DNA of 64,000 nt from NCBI RefSeq assembly GCF_002221505.1, contig NZ_CP011036.1:496001-560000 (forward strand). Reading direction: 5' to 3'. Of this stretch, positions 25,134 through 32,679 are shown one piece after another (within the stretch, counting starts at the first letter, position 1; every line of letters starts with the position of its first letter). The translations under genes and the position numbers were made by a program. Source of the DNA: Pseudoalteromonas nigrifaciens (lineage in GTDB: Bacteria > Pseudomonadota > Gammaproteobacteria > Enterobacterales > Alteromonadaceae). Below the pieces are notes generated by a model. That model ran no database searches. It was not told the origin of the DNA and saw nothing but the letters and a program-made list of their open reading frames with translations.

Positions 25134-25206
25134 TGCGCCTTTCACCACCACCTAAATTAACTCGCTTTGGCTCATTAGATTTAGATGGAGCACTTGGCGC
25201 TATTGG

Positions 25207-25698
25207 GTAGAACTTACCCGTTTTGCTTAGGCTTACCGTGATGCTTTTAACTGAGCCAATAATTTCACGATGGATATTCGCTTTAACAGGCTTCATCTTT
25301 GGGAGCTTGATTGCGCCATCAAGCACCTTAACACCTACGCAGTGATAACTAGATTGTTTGCCCTGCCTACGTTTGAATTGCGGGTATTTGGCTTTTAACT
25401 TCGGATTGAAAAAGTTATCAAAGGCCTGATGAAGGTTAATCACCGATTGCTGCAAAGCGATGGAGTCGTATTGCTTCAACCAGTGGTATTTTCGTGATTT
25501 CTTGGCAACTGCAAGTAGTGGCTTTATATCCTTTTTAGGATTCAGAGTGACACCATACTTGCGGTACATGTGAGATTTTAAATGAAGAGCTTTGTTATAC
25601 GCAAAACGCACAGCGCCAAACTGAGCAATTAAAAACTCAGCCTGTTCTTGCGTTGGGTAAATACGTACCTTTGTTGCTTTTAACATTTCAGTGCTCAT
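25207..25698 (-). pseudogene. tnpB: Outer IS tnpB, 5' part
   Basis: N-terminal 164 codons of the outer TnpB: KATKVRIYPTQEQAEFL, the FGAVRFAYNKAL motif, QQSVINLHQAFDNFF and FKRRQGKQSS, all standard for the OrfB N-terminal helix-turn-helix/wedge region. Coding breaks after KTGKFY, where the inner IS begins; the frame then runs 31 codons into IS DNA. The start is 44 bp from the divergent outer tnpA start. Confidence 0.87.
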
Positions 25699-25742
25699 CT
25701 GTATAATATCTATATATTATTAAGTTAAACTGGATTTGTAAA

Positions 25743-26171
25743 GTGAGTGCACACAATAAAGAGCTGTTGAGTAATTACCTGAGAAAGCGCCACAGCGTAA
25801 GCAAGTTGGTAGTGCATTTAGTTTTCACAACGAAGTACAGGCGTAAGTTACTTACTGGCGTAATGATCGAACAGTTAAGGGATGCACTTGAGTCAGCTTG
25901 CGGAAAATTAGAATGTGAACTTATTGAGATGGACGGAGAACAAGATCACATACATCTACTTGTGGCGTACCCGCCAAAACTTTCAATTAGCGTAATGGTG
26001 AATAATCTTAAAGCCGTTTCATCACGGATGCTGAGATTACAAAATACGCATTTAACAAGACAAAGTAAGAGTGCTGCTTTGTGGTCTAGGTCTTACTTTG
26101 CTTGCAGTGCGGGTGGAGCAACGATTGAAACGCTTCGAGCTTATGTTGATAGCCAATCCACACCAGATTAA
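25743..26171 (+). CDS. tnpA: IS200/IS605 Y1 transposase TnpA of the outer IS
   Basis: 142-aa Y1 transposase starting at GTG. The HUH motif is DHIHLLV (about 67-73) and the nucleophile Tyr is in TLRAYVDSQ (near 135). Overall it differs clearly from the inner TnpA, so the two elements belong to different groups. It is probably still functional and could mobilise the whole nested structure. Confidence 0.9.
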   Translation: MSAHNKELLSNYLRKRHSVSKLVVHLVFTTKYRRKLLTGVMIEQLRDALESACGKLECELIEMDGEQDHIHLLVAYPPKLSISVMVNNLKAVSSRMLRLQNTHLTRQSKSAALWSRSYFACSAGGATIETLRAYVDSQSTPD

Positions 26172-26221
26172 AGTTCTTCGAACTTTACGCCTTATATCCC
26201 CGCCCTCGGATCGGGCGAGGG
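26170..26221. repeat. Subterminal hairpins of outer IS
   Basis: Two hairpins in a row: AAAGTTC-TTC-GAACTTT (26170-26186) and CCCTCG-7 nt-CGAGGG (26203-26221). They follow tnpA and probably mark the left end recognised by TnpA. Confidence 0.65.
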
Positions 26222-26237
26222 TTTACGGCGAAACTGC

Positions 26238-26504
26238 TAAGCATTTCATCATTTGAGGGTTGTCGGAATTAACACTGAACATATCAGCTTGTTGATACAG
26301 CTCACTTTCTAATTCTATTGCACCAATACCACAGCGATAAAACCGCGTATTAGCCTTAAAAATATCATTAATTACATCAGAGACTGCATTGGCCAATACA
26401 CTTGTATCTGATGTAGGGGTAGGGAACTCATAAAGTAACGACTTTTTATAGTATAGGTCTTCGTGGGGTGAACTTGCAGCAAATATTACAATACGCTTTG
26501 TTAG
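26238..26504 (-). pseudogene. umuC: umuC internal fragment (little-finger region)
   Basis: About 89 codons reading RIVIFAASSPHEDLYY, then FPTPTSDTSVLANAVSDV, YRCGIGAIELE and DNPQMMKCL. This follows E. coli UmuC residues near the C-terminus (FIRTSPFNE...PTQDTRDIINAA...YQKAGVML). The catalytic palm and fingers are missing: upstream the homology stops where ParDE begins. The rest of the C-terminus lies at 22589-22681. About 15-20 residues between the two pieces are not found, so a small deletion accompanied or preceded the IS insertion. Confidence 0.82.
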
Positions 26505-26555
26505 CGATTCAAGGGGGTGTTTTTTGTCTTTCTTAATTGACTTGATATGTTTTTG

Positions 26556-26582
26556 ATACCAGAATATATTAAATATTGGTAT
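26556..26582. promoter_or_regulatory. Imperfect palindrome upstream of parD (probable operator)
   Basis: ATACC...AATAT...ATATT...GGTAT arms around an AT-rich centre, ending 11 bp before the parD start. ParD/CopG-type antitoxins autoregulate by binding such palindromes over their promoter. Confidence 0.55.
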
Positions 26583-26593
26583 TGGAGGTTGGC

Positions 26594-26833
26594 ATGGCGA
26601 AAAATACAAGTGTTACATTAGGTGAGCATTTTGACTCATTTATTAGTCAGCAATTAGAGACTGGTAGGTATGGATCTGCAAGTGAAGTTCTAAGAGCTGG
26701 ATTAAGAGCCTTAGAAGATCAAGAATTGAAAATGAACAATCTAAGGAATATGTTGGTTGAGGGAGAAAACAGCGGAATAGCTGACTATTCATATGACACA
26801 CTATTAAGTGATTTAGATAAAGAAAATCATTGA
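26594..26833 (+). CDS. parD: ParD-family antitoxin
   Basis: 79-aa antitoxin. The N-terminus (KNTSVTLGEHFDSFI) is a ribbon-helix-helix DNA-binding domain, followed by YGSASEVLRAGLRALED, the typical ParD helix pair, and an acidic tail that would wrap the toxin. The ATG at 26594 has GGAGG 6 nt upstream and is preferred over in-frame codons further up. It is one base from parE. The pair sits at the breakpoint of the umuC relic. Confidence 0.92.
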   Translation: MAKNTSVTLGEHFDSFISQQLETGRYGSASEVLRAGLRALEDQELKMNNLRNMLVEGENSGIADYSYDTLLSDLDKENH

Positions 26834-26834
26834 T

Positions 26835-27125
26835 ATGAAATTTCATATATCTAAAAAAGCTAAATCAGATTTAATAAAAATCGCTCGTTACACGCAACTT
26901 AACTGGGGCAGGCAGCAGAGAAATGACTATTTAAAATTACTTGATAGCGTTTTTCATCAAATTGCAGAAGAACCAGAGCTAGGTTATATTTGTGATTACA
27001 TTAGAGAAGGCTATAGAAAGCGACCGCAAGGGAGTCATGTCATCTATTACAAAGAATTCGGCAAGAAAGAAGTTGTAATTATTCGAGTTCTTCATAAAAG
27101 CATGGATATACACCGGGCTCTCTGA
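26835..27125 (+). CDS. parE: ParE-family toxin
   Basis: 96-aa RelE/ParE-superfamily toxin: ISKKAKSDLIKIARYTQLNW at the N-terminus, LGYICDYIREGYRKRP and the C-terminal VIIRVLHKSMDIHRAL strand-helix that is the family signature. ParE members poison DNA gyrase; RelE-like members cut mRNA. The D-I-H-R-A-L ending and ParD partner favour ParE. An intact pair of this kind would stabilise the surrounding accessory DNA. Confidence 0.92.
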   Translation: MKFHISKKAKSDLIKIARYTQLNWGRQQRNDYLKLLDSVFHQIAEEPELGYICDYIREGYRKRPQGSHVIYYKEFGKKEVVIIRVLHKSMDIHRAL

Positions 27126-27345
27126 AAACGTAACTGGCCAACAATACTGTCCCAGATAGACTCAAGTGGATCTATACGCGTTCGCCATTGGCGTTTATTA
27201 GACAATGGCTGCTCATCCAGTTTATCAATGCGCCTTGCTGAACGTTCTGAAATACCTGCTTTCGCAGCCGGATAACTTGGCTATTACGCTTTCTATGTTT
27301 CATATAAATAGCGACCTACTGATCAGTGATTCGTGTTCCCGGCAC
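27126..27345 (-). pseudogene. istA: IS21-family istA remnant (5' part, frameshifted)
   Basis: On the minus strand a GTG with GGAGGAG upstream starts VPGTRITDQ, an in-frame TAG replaces the next residue, then VAIYMKHRKRNSQ; after a frameshift the sequence continues AAKAGISERSARRIDKLDEQ and RQWRTRIDPLESIWDS. This is the N-terminal HTH region of an IstA transposase (ITDQQVxxYM...AAAKAGISxRxARRID). It ends abruptly at the parE stop codon. Not functional. Confidence 0.82.
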
Positions 27346-27388
27346 AGTGAACTCCTCCGTTCTGCTGTACCGAACCTTATCAGATCAA

Positions 27389-27434
27389 CCGGCCAAGATA
27401 ATTGTCGCTAGACCGGCCACCGTAATTGTCGCTA
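27389..27434. repeat. IS21-type terminal direct repeats
   Basis: Two 22-bp near-identical direct repeats, CCGGCCAAGATAATTGTCGC (27389-27408) and CCGGCCACCGTAATTGTCGC (27413-27432), each followed by TA. Multiple terminal repeats of this size are the IstA binding sites of IS21 ends. They mark the IS21 boundary inside an IS66 tnpB. Confidence 0.7.
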
Positions 27435-27562
27435 ATAAACCACGCTTGGCTTAAAGGATCGAGAGATAGGGTATCGCTGACAATAATACTTAACCCATTG
27501 ATTGATTTTCGCATGTCGGTGAATCCCGTGACCAAGTAAACTTGGTGTGTGCAAGGTGTCAC
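27435..27562 (-). pseudogene. IS66-family tnpB fragment
   Basis: The N-terminal ~42 codons of the IS66 Orf2 accessory protein: VYLVTGFTDMRKSINGLS and LDPLSQAWF match the family pattern (VYLATGxTDMRKSFxGL...LDPFSGxLFVF). Coding is cut by the IS21 end. It starts 4 nt inside the tnpA stop, the usual IS66 overlap. Confidence 0.78.
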
Positions 27563-27864
27563 AGTACGCTCAATAATTTGGCTAGTGTTTGGTTAGCTAA
27601 TGTCGACTCGAAGTCTATTTGATAGCCGTTTGGTGTGATGAGTTTAATGATTGAAGGGTGTGTAAAGGCTTGCTCATGAATAACAAACGGGATCACCTGT
27701 TGCTTTTTAACCCTTATCGTTTCGTCAGAAAGGCGTTTACGCCAAACATAGAAAGTCGATGCGTTAATGTTGTTATCACGACAAAATTGAATGATGGCTA
27801 AACCACTCGATTTTTGCTGCTCAAAAATGCCTTGCCAGTGTTTTATTTTTTGCTGTTTATTCAT
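27559..27864 (-). CDS. IS66-family TnpA (orphan)
   Basis: 101-aa Orf1-type accessory protein: an HTH (FCRDNNINASTFYVWRKRL, about 27-45) followed by KLITPNGYQIDF, typical for IS66 TnpA. The reading frame is complete, but its partner tnpB is broken and tnpC is missing on this side, so it is a relic. The element end GTAAGCGC (minus strand) is at 27937-27944. Confidence 0.75.
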   Translation of the reverse strand: MNKQQKIKHWQGIFEQQKSSGLAIIQFCRDNNINASTFYVWRKRLSDETIRVKKQQVIPFVIHEQAFTHPSIIKLITPNGYQIDFESTLANQTLAKLLSVL

Positions 27865-27944
27865 AATTACCTCAGGTTAATATGCTGAGTAAATTATGCA
27901 TAGGTAGCATTAATATTGGTATGTGGGTTTAATTGCGCGCTTAC

Positions 27945-28094
27945 GTATAAACCGCAAGGGCAAATGACCTTATAGTGCATGATTATATTTCTACTTGTTT
28001 ACAGCACCTTATTGAGCAGCATGATAATCTTGAATCGCTGTTACCTTGGAACATTAAACAAGCCAGGTGCCGTAAGCTATACGCTTACAAATAA
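27945..28094 (+). pseudogene. IS66-family tnpC 3' fragment
   Basis: Plus-strand frame ending HDYISTCLQHLIEQHDNLE, then SLLPWNIKQA. The LLPWN ending is the hallmark of IS66 TnpC transposase C-termini. The terminal GCTTAC at 28083-28088 is the reverse complement of the GTAAGC element end. Facing the tnpA relic head-on, it must come from a second or rearranged IS66 copy. Confidence 0.75.
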
Positions 28095-28172
28095 TTCTTT
28101 AGTTGGCCATATGGCTATCTTTAGATTCAGTTAGAAGTCCCCCAGTCTTTGAATCGATAGGGGGGAACACGC

Positions 28173-29111
28173 TTAAATAATAGGCTTGCTTTTCACATTT
28201 GAATCAAAATACAGCTTTACACCATTAACGTATGAAAAAGAGGTAGGTAAAGAAACACGTGATTTTTTACCTGTGTTTATATCACTCATTTGCAGTGAAC
28301 TAGGAAATACCGTTGCAATCGGTAGCTTTGGTGCTGCTAATAGCATTGTATATATCCCCATGTTTGGAACGCTAGCTTCATGTACCACGATATAATGGCC
28401 ATTCAAGACACCTGCAACAGAAGATGTAAAGCCAACAGCGCAACCCGTTTCTAAAGAGCTAGCTTCGTCTGTGATATTTACAATGTTTTTCTTCCAGAAA
28501 TCAGATTTAACACCTATAAGGTTGTTTTCTGTATGCATATAACTGTAAGCTTTAACGCATTCATCGCCTGAGTAAACAATATAGTTATCAGATGGGATAC
28601 GTTTATTTTTTTGGAAAAACGCACCATGAAAATCAGCGCCATCTATTTCAGCCATCGCTTCTTTAAAATAACCACCAAGTCTTTGCTGGACAATGTACGC
28701 GGCATCAACGGGTTTCGTTATATCTAATTGCTCAACAGGCACAAAATCTACAATGTAAGGCCGCCAATCACGTCGGTCGTTGGTGTTAGACGCAAGAACA
28801 CCGTTACCTACAGCATCAAGAACGCCACCGAAAAGAAACCCAGTTGCAGCAGATAAGCCAACGCTACTTTTTCCTACGGTATTCGCTTGCGGGTTAGCTG
28901 AGTCGTTTACACCACGGCCTACACCTGAGTTATACCCTAATCTGGCAAGATTAAACGGCACACTATCATCGTTGTCCCACTTATATACATCTGTACTGTT
29001 GATAGTTAACGGTATTGGATCATTAGGCGCTAATACATCGTAGCGGTGGGTTGATTTACAACCACTTAAAACGGCAAGCGATATGACTGTGGTAAGTAAT
29101 GCTGTTCTCAT
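28173..29111 (-). CDS. Putative lipoprotein, 312 aa
   Basis: N-terminal signal with lipobox LSGC (Cys18): MRTALLTTVISLAVLSGCKS. It is therefore predicted to be a lipid-anchored periplasmic or outer-membrane protein. The middle has a Gly/Ala-rich hydrophobic patch (GLSAATGFLFGGVLDAVGNG, about 82-101) that could embed in a membrane, and two Cys in the mature part (DECVKAY and TGCAVGF) that could form a disulfide. No family recognised. It stands alone between the IS graveyard and a long repeat-rich non-coding region. AAGGGA lies 9 nt before the ATG. Confidence 0.75.
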   Translation of the reverse strand: MRTALLTTVISLAVLSGCKSTHRYDVLAPNDPIPLTINSTDVYKWDNDDSVPFNLARLGYNSGVGRGVNDSANPQANTVGKSSVGLSAATGFLFGGVLDAVGNGVLASNTNDRRDWRPYIVDFVPVEQLDITKPVDAAYIVQQRLGGYFKEAMAEIDGADFHGAFFQKNKRIPSDNYIVYSGDECVKAYSYMHTENNLIGVKSDFWKKNIVNITDEASSLETGCAVGFTSSVAGVLNGHYIVVHEASVPNMGIYTMLLAAPKLPIATVFPSSLQMSDINTGKKSRVSLPTSFSYVNGVKLYFDSNVKSKPII

Positions 29112-29316
29112 TTTGTTAATTCCCTTTTTGTTTTTATATATAGTAACAATAATTAATCTTAAGGCTACATATTGTGTGGATTATTGTTCTAAAAAGGACC
29201 AATCAACGAGAGGTCAGTTATGTATGACTCCTGATATTTTTGCATGTGCAACACTAACAATTGATGCAGATATGCTTTCTTTTGTCCAAAAAGGAGACAA
29301 TTGTTGAGTTTAAATA

Positions 29317-29930
29317 GTCATCTATGCAGATTATAGGCATTTTTACACGAGTAAGGTGGGTGCTTTTACGCATAAAAACAGGTGCTGTACGCTATAAACC
29401 ACTTTTATTTCACTAGGCCGTTTAAAATAGGTCATCTATGTATAAATATTGAGTTTTGACCTTGATGATACGGATGCTTTTCGCAGGCACACTGCCTCTT
29501 TACCTGTTAAATTAATACTTTACGCTAATGTCATTAGGTCATAGCAAGCGGTCATCCATGCAGATAATTGGTATTTTTACATGAGTAATACAGGCGTTTT
29601 CACGCATAAACGCTCGCGCTTTACGTAAATATGTATTCTTGGTCCTAAAGAAAGGCGGTTAGTGAGTTGTAATGGTCATATGTGTAAGATTCTAGTATTT
29701 ATACATGAGTAAAGCAGTCATTTTCACGCATAAACACTCGCGCTTACGCATAAAACCGGTGATTTTACGCTCTAAACCACTCTCATTTCATTAGGTCTTT
29801 ATAAGTGGTACATCATGTACACATATTGATTATTTACATGAGTAACATTGGCGCTTTTGCGCAAAAGCACCACGCTATACCTATCGACTTCACCCCATTT
29901 AGGCGCTGTATAGCGCGTCTAGCATTGAGT
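29317..29930. repeat. Array of about five degenerate 115-135 bp direct repeats
   Basis: Units begin near 29317, 29431, 29551, 29673 and 29807 with variants of GTCATCTATGCAGATTATAG; they continue with TTTTTACATGAGTAA and then CACGCATAAAC, and some end CTCTAAACCACT...CATTAGGTC. Units 1, 3, 4 and 5 keep the ACATGAGTAA/ACACGAGTAA block; unit 2 is more decayed. There is no coding frame across the units. The origin is unknown: an iteron-like or decayed mobile-element repeat. Confidence 0.6.
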
Positions 29931-30075
29931 ATTCACTTTTACATTCACTATTTCACCAGTTACGGATGAAGCTACGATAAAATCGCAGGCTTGAGCGCGC
30001 CAAGCCGACTCACTGGTTGTCATTTTAACGCGTAAAATCAGCCTTAAATGAGGTGAGAAATTGCCTGACTATATA

Positions 30076-30154
30076 ATTAAAAAGTGAATTTTTACACTTT
30101 TTTATCTCAGACTTTTAGTGTGTTAGCGTGTCGTAAATGGCCAGATTGAGACAC
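30076..30154. repeat. 79-bp direct repeat, copy 1
   Basis: Starts ATTAAAAAGTGAATTTTTAC and ends CAGATTGAGACAC; near-identical to 30197-30275 (121-bp period). It contains the hairpin AAAAAGTG-8 nt-CACTTTTT. Confidence 0.75.
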
Positions 30155-30196
30155 GGTGAATCCCTTTTTTATGGGCATTATTTAATATGTTGGCAT

Positions 30197-30275
30197 ATTA
30201 AAAAGTGAATTTTTACACTTTTTCATCTCAGACTTTTGATGTGCTAGCGTGTCGTAAATGGCCATATTGAGACAC
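30197..30275. repeat. 79-bp direct repeat, copy 2
   Basis: Same unit as 30076-30154 with a few changes (for example GATGTGCTAGCG for AGTGTGTTAGCG). The same hairpin is kept. Confidence 0.75.
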
Positions 30276-30430
30276 TTTTCACTCGCATTTTGCCCGATTA
30301 AAACTGTCTCAAATGTTAAAAATCAGACGTTTTTGTGTCTCATTTAAAAAGCTAAATCGCGCGCAAAGCCTTGCTGTATAAGGGCTGTCGGGGAGGGGGT
30401 GTTTTCTTCTAATAGCGGGAACTATTGGAT

Positions 30431-30880
30431 GAGGTTTTTATTTAAATTTCAATGGTTTATATGGTTTGGTCGTGTTTTATTACTGTTTAAAGCAAGATAG
30501 TTTTAATTTAAGTAATTGATTTTAAATAGTTTAAAATTGATTCAAGACCAGTTCGCGTCCTTGTTTAAAACGTATCCACACAGAGCGCTAAAATCGACAC
30601 CTGATAGGCACTTATAAAGTTGATAATATCACGGGGTTTTATTGTTGCGACGCTTAGTTTGTTTTTTATTTATATTTCAATTGCTTACCTAGTTTGAGCC
30701 GTGTTTGATGATTATTTAAAGCAAGGTGATTTATAATCAAGCTTCTGATTTTATGTAACTTAATTATAAAAAAGGGCCAATTCTGTCCCCTGTTTGAAAT
30801 GTGACTAATAAAGAGTGCTAAAACAGACGCACGAATAAATAAACCTAAAAGCACACTATTTAACGGTATTTGCGGCATTC
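30431..30880. repeat. Two diverged ~225-bp direct repeats
   Basis: Unit A (30431-30655) and unit B (30660-30880) align through GTTTTTATTTAAATTTCAAT / GTTTTTTATTTATATTTCAA, GTTTAAAGCAAGATAG / ATTTAAAGCAAGGTGA and AGAGCGCTAAAATCGACAC / AGAGTGCTAAAACAGACGC. No coding capacity is conserved between them. With the arrays to the left they fill the gap between the lipoprotein and the MFS gene. Confidence 0.6.
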
Positions 30881-30944
30881 TCGTTCTATAACGTGAAGCG
30901 TAATTTAGTATTTATACATACTTTAAATTATTTTTAAACACAAT

Positions 30945-32312
30945 TTAAGCTCGACCACGCAGTGCAGAAATACAGCTTGCTAGAATTACAAATCCTAAAG
31001 ACATTTTAAACGCCAATGAAATGGTACTCATTAATGCGGGGCTATTTTGCGCTGAAAAAGTACTGTCTCCAAGGTAATACTGCACAATTAAGTTGATTAA
31101 GCTCATACCAAATAAATTACCAATCGTGCGTGACAAATTCATTGAAGAAGATGCGACACCTAGCTCGCTTTTATCTACTGCGCCCATAATGGCATTGTTA
31201 TTTGGGGTCGAAAATAAGCCAAAGCCAATGCCCAATAATAGCAGTGAGCCGCTAATATAAGTTGTGCTTGAGTTCACCGTTAGTAGAGAAAGTAGAAAAA
31301 AGCCAATCATAACAATGATACAGCCTAATGTGGCAAGTAAGCGTGGTTGTATTTTATCGGCAAATTTACCTGCCAGTGGCGCCATGATAGCCATTGAAAC
31401 CGCTTGGAGTAACACTATTTTCCCAGCATGTGCGGGGCTTAATCCTTTAATGTATTGCAAATACAAACTTAACAAAAAGGCCAGTGAAAAGTTACTGGCA
31501 TACATTAAAAATGACGTAGACAGTGAGAGGCTAAATACACGGCTTTCTAAAAACATTTGTACCCTAATGAGTGGCCGCCGGCTGCGACTTTGATGAACAA
31601 TAAATAACATCAAAAAGGTGATTGAAAGTAATGTTAAAAGCCAGCCTGACATACGTGGTAAATCACTTAACCCTAATACTAAGCACAGTGCGAAAAGCGA
31701 GAAGATAACGGTGCCCCACCAGTCAAACGGTGATTTTTTATCGTTTTTCCACTCACCCTGTAAAAACAATTTAATGGTAATGAGCAGCATAAGTACCAGT
31801 GGGATCTGCGAGTAAAACACGGCGCGCCATCCCCACATTTCAGTAAGCCAACCACCCATTGCCGGGGCAGCACTGAGCCCTATATACACACATGCCGCAG
31901 AGGTGCCCAGTGCCATCCCTCGTTTATTATCAGGTGTGACAGAGGTTATGATGGCAACGCCGATACCAAAAATCATGGCGCCTGCGGCTCCTTGTATAAA
32001 GCGCCAAAAAAGCACCCACTCAATCGATGTTGCCAGCGCACACATAAGCGAGGCCAGCGCATTTAAGGCTAAACCAGAAGCATATACGCGTTTGCGGCCA
32101 TAGTTGTCTGCTATTTTTCCGCACGGTAGCATAAACATGACGCTACTGAGTAAATACAAGGTGGGCATCCACGCGATCATTTTCGCGCTCGCATTTAAAT
32201 CTTCAGCGAGATTTGGGATCGCTATGTTAACGCCTGCCATGCCAAGTGGCCCTATGATAGAGCCGCTACAAACGATAATAAGTGCAATGGTAGTCGAGGG
32301 AAGTTTAAACAA
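30945..32312 (-). CDS. MFS drug exporter, DHA2-like (14 TM)
   Basis: 455-aa major facilitator superfamily protein. The first ~200 residues carry PNLAEDLNASAKMIAWMPTL, GKIADNYGRKRVY (motif A) and GAAGAMIFGIGVAI, the pattern of EmrB/QacA-type proton antiporters. About 14 hydrophobic segments can be counted. A TTG start with AAGGA 6 nt upstream fits best, as the first Met is inside helix 1. It is monocistronic, with no membrane-fusion partner next to it. The substrate is unknown. Confidence 0.88.
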   Translation of the reverse strand: MFKLPSTTIALIIVCSGSIIGPLGMAGVNIAIPNLAEDLNASAKMIAWMPTLYLLSSVMFMLPCGKIADNYGRKRVYASGLALNALASLMCALATSIEWVLFWRFIQGAAGAMIFGIGVAIITSVTPDNKRGMALGTSAACVYIGLSAAPAMGGWLTEMWGWRAVFYSQIPLVLMLLITIKLFLQGEWKNDKKSPFDWWGTVIFSLFALCLVLGLSDLPRMSGWLLTLLSITFLMLFIVHQSRSRRPLIRVQMFLESRVFSLSLSTSFLMYASNFSLAFLLSLYLQYIKGLSPAHAGKIVLLQAVSMAIMAPLAGKFADKIQPRLLATLGCIIVMIGFFLLSLLTVNSSTTYISGSLLLLGIGFGLFSTPNNNAIMGAVDKSELGVASSSMNLSRTIGNLFGMSLINLIVQYYLGDSTFSAQNSPALMSTISLAFKMSLGFVILASCISALRGRA

Positions 32313-32679
32313 GAAGAGTCCTTTTATTTACTAGTCTTAAAAATGATACGTGTAGATATTTGCTTGTAAAGGCTTTGATGTCGTTGAGAGCGAAGCAATG
32401 ACTTTAGGTCAGTATAATTGCGTGATTCCCCCAAACAGGTGATTATTTACCAGGTTGGCATACTTGCATCTGGCTCAGAGTATCATTCCAGAGAAAGCGA
32501 CAGCGCTTATATGTGCTACGCATTATGACTAAAAAAGGGAGGAAGATCTTTATGATTTGAAAATTAAAATGTTCAATATTAAATGCTGTTTAATAAAAGT
32601 TTTCATTGTGGATAATTGAACGAAATGGCAGCTTTACACACTGTGTACTAAGACTTCATTTACCTATGGTTAATTTTTA
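32313..32679. other. Intergenic stretch, nothing recognised
   Basis: 367 bp between the MFS and metallo-hydrolase genes, both on the minus strand. It would hold the MFS promoter. No reading frame, hairpin or repeat convincing enough to name. Confidence 0.4.

Larger units (their letters stand above)
23408..25206 (-). mobile_element. Inner IS200/IS605-family element (intact)
   Basis: About 1.8 kb, inserted in the tnpB of the outer element. It contains an intact Y1 tnpA (24701-25114, +) and an intact divergent tnpB (23462-24676, -), 24 bp apart. A perfect hairpin CCACCAC-TTC-GTGGTGG at 25117-25133 lies past tnpA, as expected for a subterminal TnpA-binding hairpin. The ends were set by where outer tnpB coding resumes (GTAGAACTTAC at 25207 and GCGAGGC ending at 23407), to within a few bases. 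Members of this family insert without target duplication, which fits a clean join. Confidence 0.8.
22682..26237 (-). mobile_element. Outer IS200/IS605-family element, itself interrupted
   Basis: The element holds a Y1 transposase gene (25743-26171, +) and a divergent tnpB split by an inner element (25207-25698 and 22745-23407). Subterminal hairpins expected for TnpA recognition are present at both ends: CGCCT/AGGCG at 22689-22702 and AAAGTTC-TTC-GAACTTT at 26170-26186. Without the inner insertion it would be about 1.75 kb. It lies inside umuC. The exact ends are estimated from where umuC homology stops, to within roughly 20 bp. Confidence 0.75.

Noticed and set aside
26071..26256. 61-aa frame overlapping the outer tnpA end
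   Set aside because: Alternative frame of tnpA running into the IS end hairpins; not a gene.
28186..28395. 69-aa plus-strand frame opposite the lipoprotein gene
   Set aside because: Antisense to a gene with a clear lipobox signal peptide; no independent support.
29317..29930. CRISPR-like array
   Set aside because: Units are over 100 bp, degenerate and contiguous; no 25-40 bp constant repeat with unique spacers and no cas genes.
30666..30878. 70-aa minus-strand frame in the repeat region
   Set aside because: Falls exactly in one copy of a repeat whose other copy does not keep the frame.
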